Assembly (NCBI RefSeq): GCF_001854885.1
Contig: NZ_MDDV01000060.1
Span: 62,001-126,000 of the forward strand
Origin: Ensifer sp. LCM 4579
GTDB lineage: Bacteria > Pseudomonadota > Alphaproteobacteria > Rhizobiales > Rhizobiaceae
DNA: 64,000 bases
Reading direction: 5' to 3'
The translations under genes and the position numbers were made by a program. The notes under the pieces are model-generated. The model was not told the DNA's origin and searched no databases. It saw only the letters and a list, made by a program, of their open reading frames with translations. Numbering within the stretch: the first letter of the stretch is position 1; every line of letters starts with the position of its first letter. Shown one piece after another: positions 11,052 to 21,700 of the stretch.

Positions 11052-11762
11052 TTATTTTTCCTGCATCAGCGCCTTCGCCTGGCCGACCCAGTCGTCGCGC
11101 GCGATGCGGCCGTCCAAGCCGATTTCGGCGTCGAGCCGCGCCACATCTTCCGCCCTGAGCGCCGCGATGTCGGCGAGCCGGCGAATGCCCTTGCCGTTCA
11201 GCACCTGCTCCAGCTTCGGGCCGAGCCCGGAAATGCGCTTGAGATCGTCTCCGGCTCTGCTCTTCGGCGCCGGTGTGGCCTGCTTCTTCGGCACTTTCGG
11301 CTTTCGCGCGGCAGCGGGAGCCGCTGCGGCTGGCGACGCTTTTGCTTTGGCGGGTAATCTTGGCGCCGTAGCGGGCACCGGCGGCGCCTTGGCAGGCTCC
11401 GGCGAGGCAATCACCGGTGTGGTCGTCCGCTCTTGTGCGGGCTCGGCCGGGGGCGCGGTCCCCGGCTCGCCAGCGCGCCTGGGCTCACGCCCGCTGGCAC
11501 CGCCTTGCAACGCGCTGGCAGCGCCCTGCATCGCGCCGAACATCATGCCGGCGATATGGCTGGAAAGCCCGAAGCCCAGAGCCGTGGCGGCGGCAACCGC
11601 TGCCGCCGGATGCGCCATCAGCGGATTCAGCGGCATTTGCGTCATGTTCTTCATCCATTCGGACATGCCGAACGGATCGGCCGGGTCGACACCGATGGAC
11701 CGCCCGAACGGAATGACTGTTGCCGTATCCCTGCCCTGTGCTTCCTTGCGTTCCCCGGCCAT
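11052..11762 (-). CDS. Helix-hairpin-helix protein encoded within the nuo operon
   Basis: This 236-residue protein lies between nuoF and nuoG. The N-terminal 90 residues contain a hydrophobic Ala/Gly-rich stretch (AAAVAAATALGFGLSSHIAGMM), a Pro/Ala/Lys-rich linker follows, and the last 65 residues form a helix-hairpin-helix domain (ISGLGPKLEQVLNGKGI, then RIARDDWVGQAKAL). A similar C-terminal domain is fused to NuoE in some other alphaproteobacteria as I recall. Its role is unknown. The position suggests an accessory, assembly or stabilising factor of complex I. It is not a canonical subunit. Confidence 0.8.
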   Translation of the reverse strand: MAGERKEAQGRDTATVIPFGRSIGVDPADPFGMSEWMKNMTQMPLNPLMAHPAAAVAAATALGFGLSSHIAGMMFGAMQGAASALQGGASGREPRRAGEPGTAPPAEPAQERTTTPVIASPEPAKAPPVPATAPRLPAKAKASPAAAAPAAARKPKVPKKQATPAPKSRAGDDLKRISGLGPKLEQVLNGKGIRRLADIAALRAEDVARLDAEIGLDGRIARDDWVGQAKALMQEK

Positions 11763-11767
11763 AGCTC

Positions 11768-13072
11768 TTACTCCGCCGCTTCCAAAACCGCGCCATGCGA
11801 CGTTGCATTGCGCGTGTATTCGTCGATCCGTTTTTCCATTTCCGGACGGAAATGCTTGATCAGGCCCTGGATCGGCCAGGCGGCCGCATCGCCAAGCGCA
11901 CAGATCGTGTGACCTTCGACCTGCTTGGTCACGTCAAAGAGCATGTCGATTTCACGCTTCTGCGCGCGGCCCTGAACCATGCGCTCCATGACGCGCATCA
12001 TCCAGCCCGTGCCCTCGCGGCACGGCGTGCATTGGCCGCAGCTCTCATGCTTGTAGAAGGCGGAGAGCCGCCAGATCGCCTTGATGATGTCGGTCGACTT
12101 GTCCATGACGATGACGGCCGCGGTCCCGAGGCCGGAGCCGAGCTCGCGCAGGCCGTCATAGTCCATGATCGCGTCCTTCATCTGCGCACCGGGCACGCAG
12201 GGAACGGACGAGCCGCCGGGGATGACGGCCAGCAGGTTATCCCAGCCCCCGCGGATACCGCCGCAATGCTTATCGATCAGTTCGTGGAACGGGATCGACA
12301 TCGCGTCCTCGACGGTGCAGGGGCGGTTCACGTGGCCCGAAACCGAGTAGAGCTTGGTGCCGTGGTTGTTCGGACGTCCGAAGCTCGTGTACCAGCCGGC
12401 GCCGCGGCGCAGGATGGTCGGCGTCACGGCGATCGACTCGACGTTGTTGACCGTCGTCGGGCAGCCATAGAGGCCCATATTCGCCGGGAACGGCGGCTTC
12501 AGCCGCGGCTGGCCCTTCTTGCCTTCGAGGCTTTCGAGCAGTGCCGTTTCCTCGCCGCAGATATAGGCGCCGGCGCCGTGATGGACGAAGATGTCGATGT
12601 CGTAGCCGAGCTTGTTGTTCTTGCCGAGCAGGCCGAAATCATAGCACTCGTCGATTGCCGCTTGCAGCGCCTCGCGTTCGCGGATGAACTCGCCGCGCAC
12701 ATAGATATAGGCGACATGAGCGCCCATGGCGAAGCTCGCGATCACGCAACCCTCGATCAGCGTATGCGGATCGTGGCGCATGATGTCGCGGTCCTTGCAG
12801 GTGCCCGGCTCGGACTCGTCGGCATTGACGACGAGATAATGCGGGCGGCCGTCGCTTTCCTTCGGCATGAAGGACCACTTGAGACCCGTCGGGAAGCCTG
12901 CGCCGCCGCGGCCACGCAGGCCGGAGGCCTTCACCTCGTTGATGATCCAGTCACGCCCCTTCTCCAGGAGTTCCTTGGTCCCGTCCCAATGACCGCGGGC
13001 CATTGCGCCCTTCAGCGACTTGTCCTTGAGGCCGTAGATATTGGTAAAGATGCGATCTTCATCTCTGAGCAT
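11768..13072 (-). CDS. nuoF: NADH-quinone oxidoreductase subunit F
   Basis: NuoF is the NADH- and FMN-binding subunit of complex I (434 residues), where electrons enter. Seen in sequence are the nucleotide-binding glycine-rich segment [15 protein letters not shown] near residue 60, the FMN region around [13 protein letters not shown], and the 4Fe-4S cluster N3 motif [12 protein letters not shown] with the fourth cysteine in TICALGD. It starts 12 bases after nuoE and ends 5 bases before the helix-hairpin-helix gene. Confidence 0.97.
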   Translation of the reverse strand: MLRDEDRIFTNIYGLKDKSLKGAMARGHWDGTKELLEKGRDWIINEVKASGLRGRGGAGFPTGLKWSFMPKESDGRPHYLVVNADESEPGTCKDRDIMRHDPHTLIEGCVIASFAMGAHVAYIYVRGEFIREREALQAAIDECYDFGLLGKNNKLGYDIDIFVHHGAGAYICGEETALLESLEGKKGQPRLKPPFPANMGLYGCPTTVNNVESIAVTPTILRRGAGWYTSFGRPNNHGTKLYSVSGHVNRPCTVEDAMSIPFHELIDKHCGGIRGGWDNLLAVIPGGSSVPCVPGAQMKDAIMDYDGLRELGSGLGTAAVIVMDKSTDIIKAIWRLSAFYKHESCGQCTPCREGTGWMMRVMERMVQGRAQKREIDMLFDVTKQVEGHTICALGDAAAWPIQGLIKHFRPEMEKRIDEYTRNATSHGAVLEAAE

Positions 13073-13084
13073 GGGTAGACCTCT

Positions 13085-13909
13085 TTACCGCTTCTTCTGA
13101 GGCTTGGATTTGTCGACCGTGGTCTCGCCCTCGGTCTTCGCGATCTTCGCCGCCGCCTTCTTGGCGGTCGCCGGGGTCTTCAGCGCCGGATTGGTGACCT
13201 CGGAGGCAGGCTTCGGCTTGGCTGCATTCGCCGGCGGCACGCTGATCGCCTTTTCGTCCGGGGCTTTGCGTGCACGGCCCGTCGCCTTCTTCTCTTCCAG
13301 AGGGGCCTGCAAGGTCGTCGGACCGCCGATCGGCGCCGAATAGATACGGTCGATCTGCGGTCCGGGCTGGACCTCGGCGCCCCTGCCCGCGTCGAAGGAA
13401 TCGATGATCTCCTCGAGCCGCTCGGGCGTCAGGTCTTCATAGCTATCCTTGAAGATCATCACCATCGGCGCGTTGACGCAGGCGCCCTGGCATTCGACCT
13501 CCTCCCAGGAGAGCGTGCCGCCCTCGTTGAGGGTAAAGGGCTCGGAGGCAATCTTCTTCTTGCAGATCTTGATCAGATCTTCCGCGCCGCGCAGCATGCA
13601 GGGCGTCGTGCCGCAGACCTGCACATGGGCGCGCGTTCCGACCGGCTTCAACTGGAACTGGGTATAGAAGGTGGCGACCTCGAGGACACGGATATAGGCC
13701 ATGCCGAGCATATCGGCGATCGACTCGATAGCGGCCCTGGTCACCCAGCCGTCCTGCTCCTGGGCGCGCATCAGCAAGGGGATGACCGCCGACTGTTCGC
13801 GGCCCTTCGGATATTTCTTGATCGTTGCCTTGGCCCAGGCGGCGTTTTCCTTGCTGAATGCAAAGGTCGCTGGCTGGACTGTGTCTTCGGCTAGTCGACG
13901 AACGGACAT
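13085..13909 (-). CDS. nuoE: NADH-quinone oxidoreductase subunit E with basic C-terminal tail
   Basis: NuoE is the thioredoxin-like 2Fe-2S subunit (cluster N1a) of complex I (274 residues). The four cluster cysteines are in [11 protein letters not shown] and [11 protein letters not shown]. The core ends near residue 185. The remaining 90 residues are a Lys/Ala/Pro-rich tail of low complexity with no recognisable fold. I chose the ATG at 13909, which has AAGG upstream, over a GTG at 13921. It is coupled with nuoF and follows the small secreted ORF. Confidence 0.94.
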   Translation of the reverse strand: MSVRRLAEDTVQPATFAFSKENAAWAKATIKKYPKGREQSAVIPLLMRAQEQDGWVTRAAIESIADMLGMAYIRVLEVATFYTQFQLKPVGTRAHVQVCGTTPCMLRGAEDLIKICKKKIASEPFTLNEGGTLSWEEVECQGACVNAPMVMIFKDSYEDLTPERLEEIIDSFDAGRGAEVQPGPQIDRIYSAPIGGPTTLQAPLEEKKATGRARKAPDEKAISVPPANAAKPKPASEVTNPALKTPATAKKAAAKIAKTEGETTVDKSKPQKKR

Positions 13910-13925
13910 TCTAGTGGACACCTTA

Positions 13926-14180
13926 TCAGTTGATCGAACCGCACCGCGATCTCGTCAGCGAGACGAATTCGCAGGCATAGGCTGACTGGTCTTTCTGCAG
14001 AAACACGATATAGCGTGTGCCGTTGGCGACGGCGGCCCTGATCTCGTAACCCTTCTCGAGAAGCGCGGCCATGGAGCCGCCGCGCAGTCCCGAACCGCTC
14101 GCGCTGCCGACCTCCTCTTGGGCGAAGGCGGTCGCCGCGAGCGCGAGACATCCGAGTGCGGCAAAGAGCGCCAGACGCAT
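13926..14180 (-). CDS. Small secreted protein between nuoD and nuoE
   Basis: This 84-residue protein starts with a clean Sec signal peptide ([20 protein letters not shown], likely cleaved before Gln21). The mature part of about 64 residues has two cysteines (Cys70 and Cys80) that could form a disulfide in the periplasm. Its ATG shares one base with the nuoD TGA (TGATG), and nuoE follows after 16 bases, so it is fully embedded in the complex I operon. I do not recognise a family. A periplasmic accessory role for complex I is only an inference. Confidence 0.75.
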   Translation of the reverse strand: MRLALFAALGCLALAATAFAQEEVGSASGSGLRGGSMAALLEKGYEIRAAVANGTRYIVFLQKDQSAYACEFVSLTRSRCGSIN

Positions 14181-15370
14181 CAGCGATCCACCTCGCCGAA
14201 CACGATATCGATCGAGCCCAGCACGGCCGAGACGTCCGCGAGCTGGTGTCCGCGACAGAGGAAATCCATGGCCTGGAGATGCGCATAGCCCGGCGCGCGG
14301 ATCTTGCAGCGGTAAGGCTTGTTGGTGCCGTCCGAGACCAGATAGACGCCGAATTCGCCCTTCGGCGCCTCGACTGCGGCGTAAACCTCGCCGGCCGGCA
14401 CGTGGTAGCCCTCGGTGTAGAGCTTGAAGTGGTGAATCAGCGCTTCCATCGAACGCTTCATCTCGCCCCGCTTCGGCGGCACGATCTTGCCGTCGAACGA
14501 GGAGACCGGGCCGACTTTCGCATCGCCGAGCAGACGGTCCACGCACTGACGCATGATGCGGGCCGATTGGCGCATCTCGATCATGCGGATGAGATAGCGG
14601 TCGAAGCAGTCGCCGTTCTTGCCGATCGGAATATCGAATTCGAGATCCGAGTAGCATTCGTAGGGCTGCGCGCGCCGCAGATCCCAGGCGGCGCCCGAAC
14701 CGCGAACCATGACGCCGGAGAAGCCCCAGGCCCAGGCATCCTCCAGCTTCACGACACCGATATCGACGTTGCGCTGCTTGAAAATGCGGTTGCCGGTCAG
14801 GAGCTCATCGATGTCGTCGACGGTTTTCAGGAACGGATCGATCCAGTTGCCGATATCCTCGACCAGCTGGTGCGGCAGGTCCTGGTGAACGCCGCCGGGA
14901 CGGAAATAGGCCGAGTGCATGCGCGCGCCACTCGCCCGCTCGTAGAAGACCATCAGCTTCTCGCGCTCTTCGAAGCCCCAGAGCGGCGGCGTCAGCGCTC
15001 CGACGTCCATCGCCTGGGTCGTGACGTTGAGGAGGTGCGACAGGATGCGGCCGATTTCCGAATAGAGCACGCGGATGAGCTGCCCGCGGATCGGCACTTC
15101 CGTGCCGGTCAGCCGTTCGACGGCAAGCGCGAAGGCATGTTCCTGGTTCATCGGCGCGACGTAGTCGAGCCGGTCGAAATAGGGCACGGCCTGCAGGTAG
15201 GTCTTGGCCTCGATCAGCTTTTCGGTGCCGCGGTGCAGGAGGCCGATATGCGGATCGACACGCTCGACGATTTCGCCGTCGAGCTCCAGCACCAGGCGAA
15301 GAACGCCGTGGGCGGCCGGATGCTGCGGACCGAAGTTGATGTTGAAGTTGCGGACGTTATGTTCGGTCAT
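14180..15370 (-). CDS. nuoD: NADH-quinone oxidoreductase subunit D
   Basis: NuoD is the 49-kDa quinone-site subunit of complex I (396 residues), related to the large subunit of NiFe hydrogenases. It shows the N-terminal [15 protein letters not shown] loop whose histidine contacts quinone, the [12 protein letters not shown] segment and the C-terminal DIVFGEVDR. It is a separate gene from nuoC, as in most alphaproteobacteria. Length and context fit. Confidence 0.97.
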   Translation of the reverse strand: MTEHNVRNFNINFGPQHPAAHGVLRLVLELDGEIVERVDPHIGLLHRGTEKLIEAKTYLQAVPYFDRLDYVAPMNQEHAFALAVERLTGTEVPIRGQLIRVLYSEIGRILSHLLNVTTQAMDVGALTPPLWGFEEREKLMVFYERASGARMHSAYFRPGGVHQDLPHQLVEDIGNWIDPFLKTVDDIDELLTGNRIFKQRNVDIGVVKLEDAWAWGFSGVMVRGSGAAWDLRRAQPYECYSDLEFDIPIGKNGDCFDRYLIRMIEMRQSARIMRQCVDRLLGDAKVGPVSSFDGKIVPPKRGEMKRSMEALIHHFKLYTEGYHVPAGEVYAAVEAPKGEFGVYLVSDGTNKPYRCKIRAPGYAHLQAMDFLCRGHQLADVSAVLGSIDIVFGEVDR

Positions 15371-15426
15371 ACCGATTGCTCCAGGCCAACAGGCGCCCCA
15401 TCGGGATCGCCCCGGGCCGACTTATT

Positions 15427-16032
15427 TCACCGTGCCTTCGCCTTCTCGTCGCCGGGCAGGACATAATCCGTGCCTTCCCAGGGCGAAAGAAAATCGAAGT
15501 TGCGGAATTCCTGCCTCAGCTCGACGGGCTCGTAGACCACCCGCTTGACCTCGTCGTCATAACGCACCTGGACAAAGCCGGTCAGCGGGAAGTCCTTGCG
15601 CAACGGATATCCCTCGAAACCGTAGTCGGTCAGGATGCGCCTGAGATCCGGATGGCCGGTGAAGAGGATGCCGTACATGTCGTAGGCTTCGCGCTCGAAC
15701 CAGTCGGCGCCGGGATAGACGGCGGTCGCGGAGGGAACCGGCTCGTCCTCTGCCGTCGCCACCTTGACGCGAACGCGCAGGTTCTGACGCGGCGACAGGA
15801 GATGGTAGACGACGTCAAAGCGCTCCGGGCGCTGCGGATAGTCGACGCCGCAGATGTCGATAAAGCTGACGAAACCGCACTGCACGTCGTCGCGCAGGAA
15901 GGTCAGCAGCGCGATCAGGTTCTCGGCCTCGACTGCCAGCGTCAGCTCGCCGTATTCGATCACCGAATCGGCAATCAGCGCGCCGCGCGTCTCGCGAAGA
16001 TAGGAGGCAAGCTCGTTAAGGGCTTCACTCAT
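15427..16032 (-). CDS. nuoC: NADH-quinone oxidoreductase subunit C
   Basis: NuoC is the 30-kDa peripheral-arm subunit of complex I (201 residues). The family signature is [20 protein letters not shown], followed by [19 protein letters not shown]. The ATG at 16032 gives [13 protein letters not shown] longer frame that runs on into nuoB is an overlap shadow. It lies 20 bases after nuoB. Confidence 0.96.
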   Translation of the reverse strand: MSEALNELASYLRETRGALIADSVIEYGELTLAVEAENLIALLTFLRDDVQCGFVSFIDICGVDYPQRPERFDVVYHLLSPRQNLRVRVKVATAEDEPVPSATAVYPGADWFEREAYDMYGILFTGHPDLRRILTDYGFEGYPLRKDFPLTGFVQVRYDDEVKRVVYEPVELRQEFRNFDFLSPWEGTDYVLPGDEKAKAR

Positions 16033-16052
16033 GATTGCCAGACCCCCTGCCC

Positions 16053-16631
16053 TTAGCGCTCGATCGTACCGGTGCGGCGGATCTTCTTCTGCAGCAGAAG
16101 CACGCCGTAGAGCAGCGCTTCTGCCGTGGGAGGACAGCCTGGCACGTATATGTCGACGGGCACGACGCGATCGCAGCCGCGCACGACCGAATAGGAATAA
16201 TGATAGTAACCGCCGCCATTGGCACAGGAGCCCATGGAGATGACGTAACGCGGCTCGGGCATCTGGTCGTAGACCTTGCGCAGAGCCGGCGCCATCTTGT
16301 TGGTGAGCGTGCCGGCGACGATCATGACGTCCGACTGACGCGGCGACGCGCGCGGCGCGAAGCCGAAGCGCTCGGCGTCGTAGCGCGGCATCGACATCTG
16401 CATCATCTCGACGGCGCAACAGGCGAGACCGAAGGTCATCCACATCAGCGAGCCGGTGCGCGCCCAGTTGATCAGTTCGTCGGTCGAGGTTACGAGGAAA
16501 CCCTTGTCGGCCAGCTCGTTGTTGATCTCGCCGAAGAACGCGTCATTGCTGCCGATCGGCTTGCCGGTCGCGGGATCGAGAATTCCCTTCGGCTGCGGCG
16601 CAACGAGCGTGGTGCCGGATGCTAGTTCCAT
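16053..16631 (-). CDS. nuoB: NADH-quinone oxidoreductase subunit B
   Basis: NuoB binds the terminal 4Fe-4S cluster N2 next to the quinone site of complex I (192 residues from the chosen start). The cluster ligands are Cys71 and Cys72 (LACCAVEMM), Cys136 (GSCANGGG) and Cys166 ([10 protein letters not shown]). The ATG at 16631 is preceded by GGGAG at a suitable distance and overlaps the end of nuoA by 10 bases, so the two genes are coupled. Confidence 0.96.
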   Translation of the reverse strand: MELASGTTLVAPQPKGILDPATGKPIGSNDAFFGEINNELADKGFLVTSTDELINWARTGSLMWMTFGLACCAVEMMQMSMPRYDAERFGFAPRASPRQSDVMIVAGTLTNKMAPALRKVYDQMPEPRYVISMGSCANGGGYYHYSYSVVRGCDRVVPVDIYVPGCPPTAEALLYGVLLLQKKIRRTGTIER

Positions 16632-16987
16632 TCCAGCGCTCCCTTCTTCCATTCATAGATAAAGCCGACCGTCAGGACCAGGAGAAAGGCCATCATCGAC
16701 CAGAAGCCGAACCAGCCCATCTCCTTGAACGAGACCGCCCAGGGAAAGAGGAACGCGACCTCGAGATCGAAGATGATGAAAAGGATCGACACGAGATAGA
16801 AGCGGATGTCGAACTTCATGCGGGCGTCGTCGAACGCATTGAAGCCGCACTCATAGGCCGACAGCTTTTCCGAATCAGGCGCCTTGAAGGCGACGGCGAA
16901 GGGAGCGACCAGGAGAGCGAGGCCGATCACAAGCGCGATTCCAATGAAGATCGCGATCGGAACATAGGAACCGAGAAGTTCAGTCAT
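16622..16987 (-). CDS. nuoA: NADH-quinone oxidoreductase subunit A
   Basis: NuoA is a three-helix membrane subunit of complex I (121 residues) and the first gene of the operon. The conserved loop [22 protein letters not shown] contains the cysteine and acidic residues of the TMH1-2 loop near the quinone chamber. I chose [10 protein letters not shown] at 16987; the 17 extra codons upstream are unlike the family. Confidence 0.95.
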   Translation of the reverse strand: MTELLGSYVPIAIFIGIALVIGLALLVAPFAVAFKAPDSEKLSAYECGFNAFDDARMKFDIRFYLVSILFIIFDLEVAFLFPWAVSFKEMGWFGFWSMMAFLLVLTVGFIYEWKKGALEWN

Positions 16988-17279
16988 TTTATCCGTCCCT
17001 GCCTGCGGAGCGCGCTGGGAGACGCACTTTGAACACATGTAGCCGCAAGCCGAAAATCATGTTGCAACGCCAGAGTGGTTAGCGCAGCACGCGCCTGGGC
17101 GCAAGCCTCGAAGGGGGATTTAAACCGGTTCACGGCACAGCTTTGCAGCGCTTTGTCTCACCATTGATGCAGGCGAGCCCCGACGCCCCGCGACGGGCCG
17201 AAACATCAGAAAACCGTAGACAGAGGCACATTGCCGCAGTGCAGCAGATGAGGGGCCCGAAGTGGGAACGATGGAGAAA
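16988..17279 (-). promoter_or_regulatory. nuo operon upstream region
   Basis: The nuo promoter should lie in these 292 bases between nuoA and tRNA-Asp. One weak candidate on the minus strand is a TTGCAA at 17062-17067 with a CTACAT at 17037-17042 (19-base spacer). No convincing strong promoter or operator is seen and no gene is supported here. Confidence 0.25.
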
Positions 17280-17356
17280 TGGCGCGAGTGACGGGGCTCG
17301 AACCCGCGACCTCCGGCGTGACAGGCCGGCACTCTAACCGACTGAGCTACACCCGC
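17280..17356 (-). tRNA. tRNA-Asp (GTC), copy 1
   Basis: This is a 77-base cloverleaf including encoded CCA. The acceptor strands GCGGGTG and CACTCGC pair with one G-T. The D-loop is AGCTCAGTCGGTTAGAG, the anticodon loop CCTGTCACG gives GTC, and the T-arm is GCGGGTTCGAGCCCCGT. It is identical to the copy at 17427-17503. Confidence 0.97.
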
Positions 17357-17426
17357 GCATCGTGACCTGACGGCCATTATCTCATCATCGGCACATTTTG
17401 AGAATGCCGAGAACCAGCTTCAGGAG

Positions 17427-17503
17427 TGGCGCGAGTGACGGGGCTCGAACCCGCGACCTCCGGCGTGACAGGCCGGCACTCTAACCGACTGAGCTACACC
17501 CGC
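17427..17503 (-). tRNA. tRNA-Asp (GTC), copy 2
   Basis: This second 77-base tRNA-Asp has the same sequence as the first, with anticodon GTC and encoded CCA. The two copies are separated by 70 bases of unrelated sequence, which points to a tandem duplication kept by gene conversion or selection. Confidence 0.97.
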
Positions 17504-17983
17504 ATCCTCTTGTACTCACCGGAGCGCTCGTGCACCCCGCTCAAGGCGGCCCGGCCGTCTTGATGAGCGGCTAACTAAGCGGTTCGCATTGGGGTGTCAA
17601 GCGTGTTTGAAGACAAATCCGCGACGGGCCGGATTTTGATCCACAGGGGCCGTAATCCGAACCCGACAGCGCAGCCGAGGACGGTCTACCCTTCTGCTGA
17701 AGCGGCTGCCGCCGAGGTGTCGTTGGGCGGCTGCGGTCAAGGGAGGGGCCAGCTCGATGCTGAGGCCGGGCACTCCTGTTATTTCATGCGGCAGAGCTTG
17801 CGCTTGGATCCTCGGCTCAAGGCCGCTCAAGGCCGAGGATGACGGAAGGGGGAGAGGCCACCCACCCAGATTCGGAATGTTCCACAAAAAAATGGAAGAA
17901 ATGACCGAAATCCTCTTGCGGTTTTTTCCGGTTGCGCATAGATCACGCCCACCGACGCGGCGGACACGGCTCCGAGAACGCGA
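17504..17983. other. 480-base intergenic region between tRNA-Asp and tRNA-Val
   Basis: No supported gene is seen. Short open frames exist on both strands but have no ribosome site, poor codon use and no family resemblance. The only structure is the repeat-containing palindrome at 17808-17840. Confidence 0.6.
17808..17840. repeat. Palindrome enclosing a tandem 10-base repeat
   Basis: The arms ATCCTCGGC and GCCGAGGAT are perfect complements. Between and overlapping them the unit GCTCAAGGCC occurs twice in tandem (17815-17824 and 17825-17834). It resembles the short palindromic intergenic elements that are common in rhizobial genomes, with one inner unit duplicated. It lies about 145 bases upstream of tRNA-Val. 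Confidence 0.6.
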
Positions 17984-18059
17984 GGGCGATTAGCTCAGTT
18001 GGTAGAGCGCCTCGTTTACACCGAGGATGTCGGGAGTTCGAGTCTCTCATCGCCCACCA
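17984..18059 (+). tRNA. tRNA-Val (TAC)
   Basis: This is a 76-base cloverleaf with encoded CCA. The acceptor is GGGCGAT with ATCGCCC, the D-arm AGCTCAGTTGGTAGAGC, the anticodon stem-loop CCTCGTTTACACCGAGG with anticodon TAC, and the T-arm GGGAGTTCGAGTCTCTC. Confidence 0.97.
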
Positions 18060-18089
18060 CTCCCTTTCAGCAACTGAACTCCGCTCCCT

Positions 18090-18488
18090 TCACTCTCCGC
18101 GATATTGCTCGTCCGTCACATGTTCGAGCCAGTCCACGGCCTTGCCGTCGAGCACTTCCTGGATGGCGATGTGGGTCATCGCGGTTTCGGCGGCGGCGCC
18201 GTGCCAGTGCTTCTCGTCCGGCGGAAACCAGACGACATCGCCGGCGCGGATCTCGCGTATGGGTCCGCCCCAGCTTTGAGCCAGACCGCGGCCGGCAGTG
18301 ACGATCAGGGTCTGGCCGAGCGGATGCGTGTGCCATGCCGTGCGCGCGCCAGGCTCGAAGGTGACCGTTACCACGCGGACCCGTGCGGGTGCCGGCGCCT
18401 CGATCCCCGGGTCCTGACGCACCGCGCCCTGAAAATACTCGGCCGGGCCGCGCAGCGAGGGCGTTGATCCACATTCATAGATTTCCAT
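18090..18488 (-). CDS. Cupin protein resembling the Mn-dependent hydroxynitrile lyase GtHNL
   Basis: This is a 132-residue single-domain cupin. The metal ligands are predicted as His53, His55, Gln59 (WHTHPLGQ) and His94 (DEKHWHG). The spacing and numbering equal those reported for the Granulicella tundricola hydroxynitrile lyase, and Gln110 is also present. The native role of this group is not known; the enzymes may act on cyanohydrins or simply be metal-binding cupins. The ATG at 18488 has AAGGAGG 8 bases upstream, so a longer frame starting at 18518 is rejected. It stands alone, transcribed toward tRNA-Val. Confidence 0.8.
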   Translation of the reverse strand: MEIYECGSTPSLRGPAEYFQGAVRQDPGIEAPAPARVRVVTVTFEPGARTAWHTHPLGQTLIVTAGRGLAQSWGGPIREIRAGDVVWFPPDEKHWHGAAAETAMTHIAIQEVLDGKAVDWLEHVTDEQYRGE

Positions 18489-18764
18489 CCGGAATTCCTC
18501 CTTGGTGAAACGGCGCATTTTCGTGGTGCGTTTTCACACACTATGACCAATCGTCGGCACTTGGAACGCGTCTCTGCCGCCCCGCCGGCCTTCTGCCGCG
18601 AAGCTTTACGTTTCAGAAACTTCTTTTTCAGAGACTTCTCACATTCGCCGCGGCCTGCGCCGTGCCGGCCATGACGGCTTCTCCTTCAAGATGCGATCTG
18701 TCAAAGCAAGTTGATTGATCGACGGCGGCGAACGGCACACCCGGTTTCGCCTTCCGCCCTACCC

Positions 18765-21700
18765 TCACAGCCGATGAATCTTGACCGTCGGGCAGGCGCT
18801 GCGGGCGATATCGCAAAGATGTTCGTGGTGCGTCAGGTAGATCACCTGGCCGACCCGCGCCATCTCCGCCATCAGTTCGAAGGCGCGGCCCGCACGGTTG
18901 TCGTCGAAGGTCTCCATAATGTCGTCGGCGATGAAGGGCAGCGTCTCGCGGGCCGTTGCGACCTCGTGATAGCCGGCGATCCGCAGCGCCAGATAGAGCT
19001 GGAAGCGGGTGCCTTTCGAGAGATCGGCTGCGAGCTTCGAGCCGCCGGCGGACGAATTGGCAATGAGGAACTCCTGCCCCTTGTCGGCTTGCGTCGAGAG
19101 ACCGGAATATTCGCCGCCGCTGATATGCGCGAAAGTGTGCGAGGCGCGCTGCATCATGGCGCTGCGATGGCGCTCGCGGAACAGCCGGAGGGCGTGCTCG
19201 ACGGCCGCCACGCCTGCCCGCAGCCGCAGATAGCCGATTGCCCTGTTCTCGATTTCGAGAAGAACGGTCCGCTGCCGCTGCTCCAATTCGGCAGCCCGAT
19301 CACCACCTTCCACGTCGGCCAGAGCCCTCTCCTTGCTGCGCACCTCCGCATGCAACTCGCTGACGTCGCGGTCGGCCGCATCGATCGCGTCGTCCAGCCG
19401 CGCCAGTTCGCGGTCGAGTTCGGCCTGGTCGAGCACCGTAAGCATCGATTCGGCTTCGCCGACCGCGGGGACGGCGAGACGTGTCACCAGATCGTCCTCC
19501 AATTCGACGCATCTTTGTCGGATCCGCTCCTGCTCGCGCACTGCCTCCAGGCAAGTGGCGGCTTCGTCGAGCGTCGGACAGCCGAAGAAGTCGAGAATCG
19601 CCTGCCTGGTCGCGAGATCGAGCCGCTCCTCGTCGCGTAGCGACTTGAGGCTCTCCTCCAGGCGGGCAATGTTTGCGCAGACTGCAATGCGCCGCTCCTC
19701 GCCGCGCCTTGCCGCGGTAATACGATCGCGCACGCCAGCGAAGCGCGCCAGCACATCGCCATCGGCGACATGTCCCAAGGCCTCGGCGATAGCTGCGACC
19801 GCCTCGGCAAACGCGGTTTGGTCCCGGCGCATGCTGCCGATCCGATGATCGAGTTCGTCCTTCTTCTGCATCAGCTTGTCGAAGTCCTGGAGCGCCGAGA
19901 GCACCGGACCGATCTCGTGCGGCAGCGGACGCTTACGCCTTCGGGCAAGCCAGGTCTCCGCCAGAGCATCGTCCCACTCTTGCCGCCAGTCGGCGATCGC
20001 GGCCTCGGCCGCAGCGAAGGCGGCCTCCCGACTCTCCAGGGCTTCGGATGCGCGGCGGAGCCGGGCAAAGGCAGCGCTGCGCGCGGCCGAGGCCGCCTGG
20101 GCCGCAGAGACGAGTCGTTCCGCGAAGGCAAGCATCTCGTCGAACCGCTCGGGCAGATTGTCCGCCGCGCCGAACCGCTTCAGTTCGTTCCGCAGACCGC
20201 ACAGCGTCGCCTTCTCCTCGACGGCGGCGCTGTCGCGCGCCTGTCGCGCGGCCCGCAAATCCGAGCGCAGCTCCAGCGCTGTCGCCCGCGTTGCGAGCCA
20301 GGCCCCCAGCTGCGGCAGTACGGTGCCGTGAGGCAAGCCGCACCCGTCAGCGGCGGAAGCCACGGCTGCGCTCAAGCATTGCCGCTCCGCGACCACCGCT
20401 TCCTTCTGCCTTTCCAGCGCTTGCAGGCGGGCTTGCCGTTCGGCGATCGCAAGCTTCAGTCCACGCATCGCGGCCACCCGCTCCGCCTGTGCCAAGCGGA
20501 GCGAGGAGGCGGCGTCATCTTCCTTCAACGCCGTCTCGAAGTCCAAGGCCGTCGCAGCGTCGAGACTGCTGCGGTGGGCCTGCCAGGCAAGATCGCGCCG
20601 TCGCCGCAGTTCGCCCGCCGCCGCATCGTCGACCGCGGCGCCATCGGCACCGAGGGCGGCGAGGCGCGCCTCGTCTCCCGCCAACCGTTCGGTCTCGTCG
20701 ACGATCCGGTCGTCGAGCCGGAGCCGGCGCTCCGAAGTGGCGGCGTCCTGTGCCCGCCACGCTTCGATCAAGCCGGGCGCAGGAACGGTCAGAGCCGACA
20801 GATCGTCTGCACTGCCGGCGAAAGGCCGCAGGGTATCCAGTGCGTCGGCAAGTGCTGCCTCCAGCCGCGCGACTTCCCTTGCCGCCGCCTGCCGGCGCAG
20901 ATGGCAATCGGTCTGCCGCAAGAGATGCAAGCGCTCGGCAAGTGGGTCCGGATCCGCGGCACTATCCTTCAGGCCGGCAAGCTCGCGCTCCGCCTCCTGC
21001 CGATCGGCCCTCGCACTCTCCGCCTCCTCACGCGTCGCCGCCAGCCTCTCCGAAAGGCCGGCATGGCGGTGGACCAGTTCCTGGAGGCGCGCGGCGTGCG
21101 CAGCCGACAGGAGGAGCGACGCGGGTTCGCCATTGCCCGCCTCTCCAAGACGAATGAGGCATGCGTCGATCCCCGCGACGGTCCTTGCCAACTCATCCAG
21201 ACGGGAGGGCATGTCGCGACTCGCCGTCAGGTAGCGGGCGTCGAGCGCCGCCTCGCGAAGTGCCTCGAACCGCTCCGAGAGCGCAAGCGCCTCTTCGTCG
21301 GGCGGCACCGCCTCGAGCTCCTGCCGGCGGCATTCCAGGTCCTCGTTCAATTGCTGCAGCCTGGCGGCGAGCTCAACCTCGCGTTTGCGCAGCTTCGGCA
21401 CCTCGTTCCACCAATCCGCCGGCGGCACTGGCTGCGCCCCCCGGCATGCGAGTTCGTCGCGAGCCGTGCGGAGCCGCGCAAGGATCGGCAGGGCGTCGCG
21501 TTTGGCACGGAGCTGGTCCCGGTCGACGCGCAGTTCAGCGCGCGCCTTCGCGGCCACCTCATAACGGTCGCGCGCCTTTGCGAGCGCCTTGCGAAGGGTG
21601 GCATAATCGCGGGCATGCACATCGATTGCACGGCGCTCCGCCTTAAGCGCATCGAGCTCCGCCTTCAGTTCCGCCAGCCCGTGCTTTCGCCCCTGGGGCC

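Noticed and set aside
9463-11859. A very long plus-strand open frame (about 800 codons) opposite nuoG
   Set aside because: It is the antisense shadow of nuoG in GC-rich DNA; composition is Arg/Ala/Asp-rich, no ribosome site and no family, while the minus strand carries clear iron-sulfur motifs.
17594-17887. Short open frames on both strands between tRNA genes
   Set aside because: No ribosome site, frames overlap the palindromic repeat, and codon use is poor.
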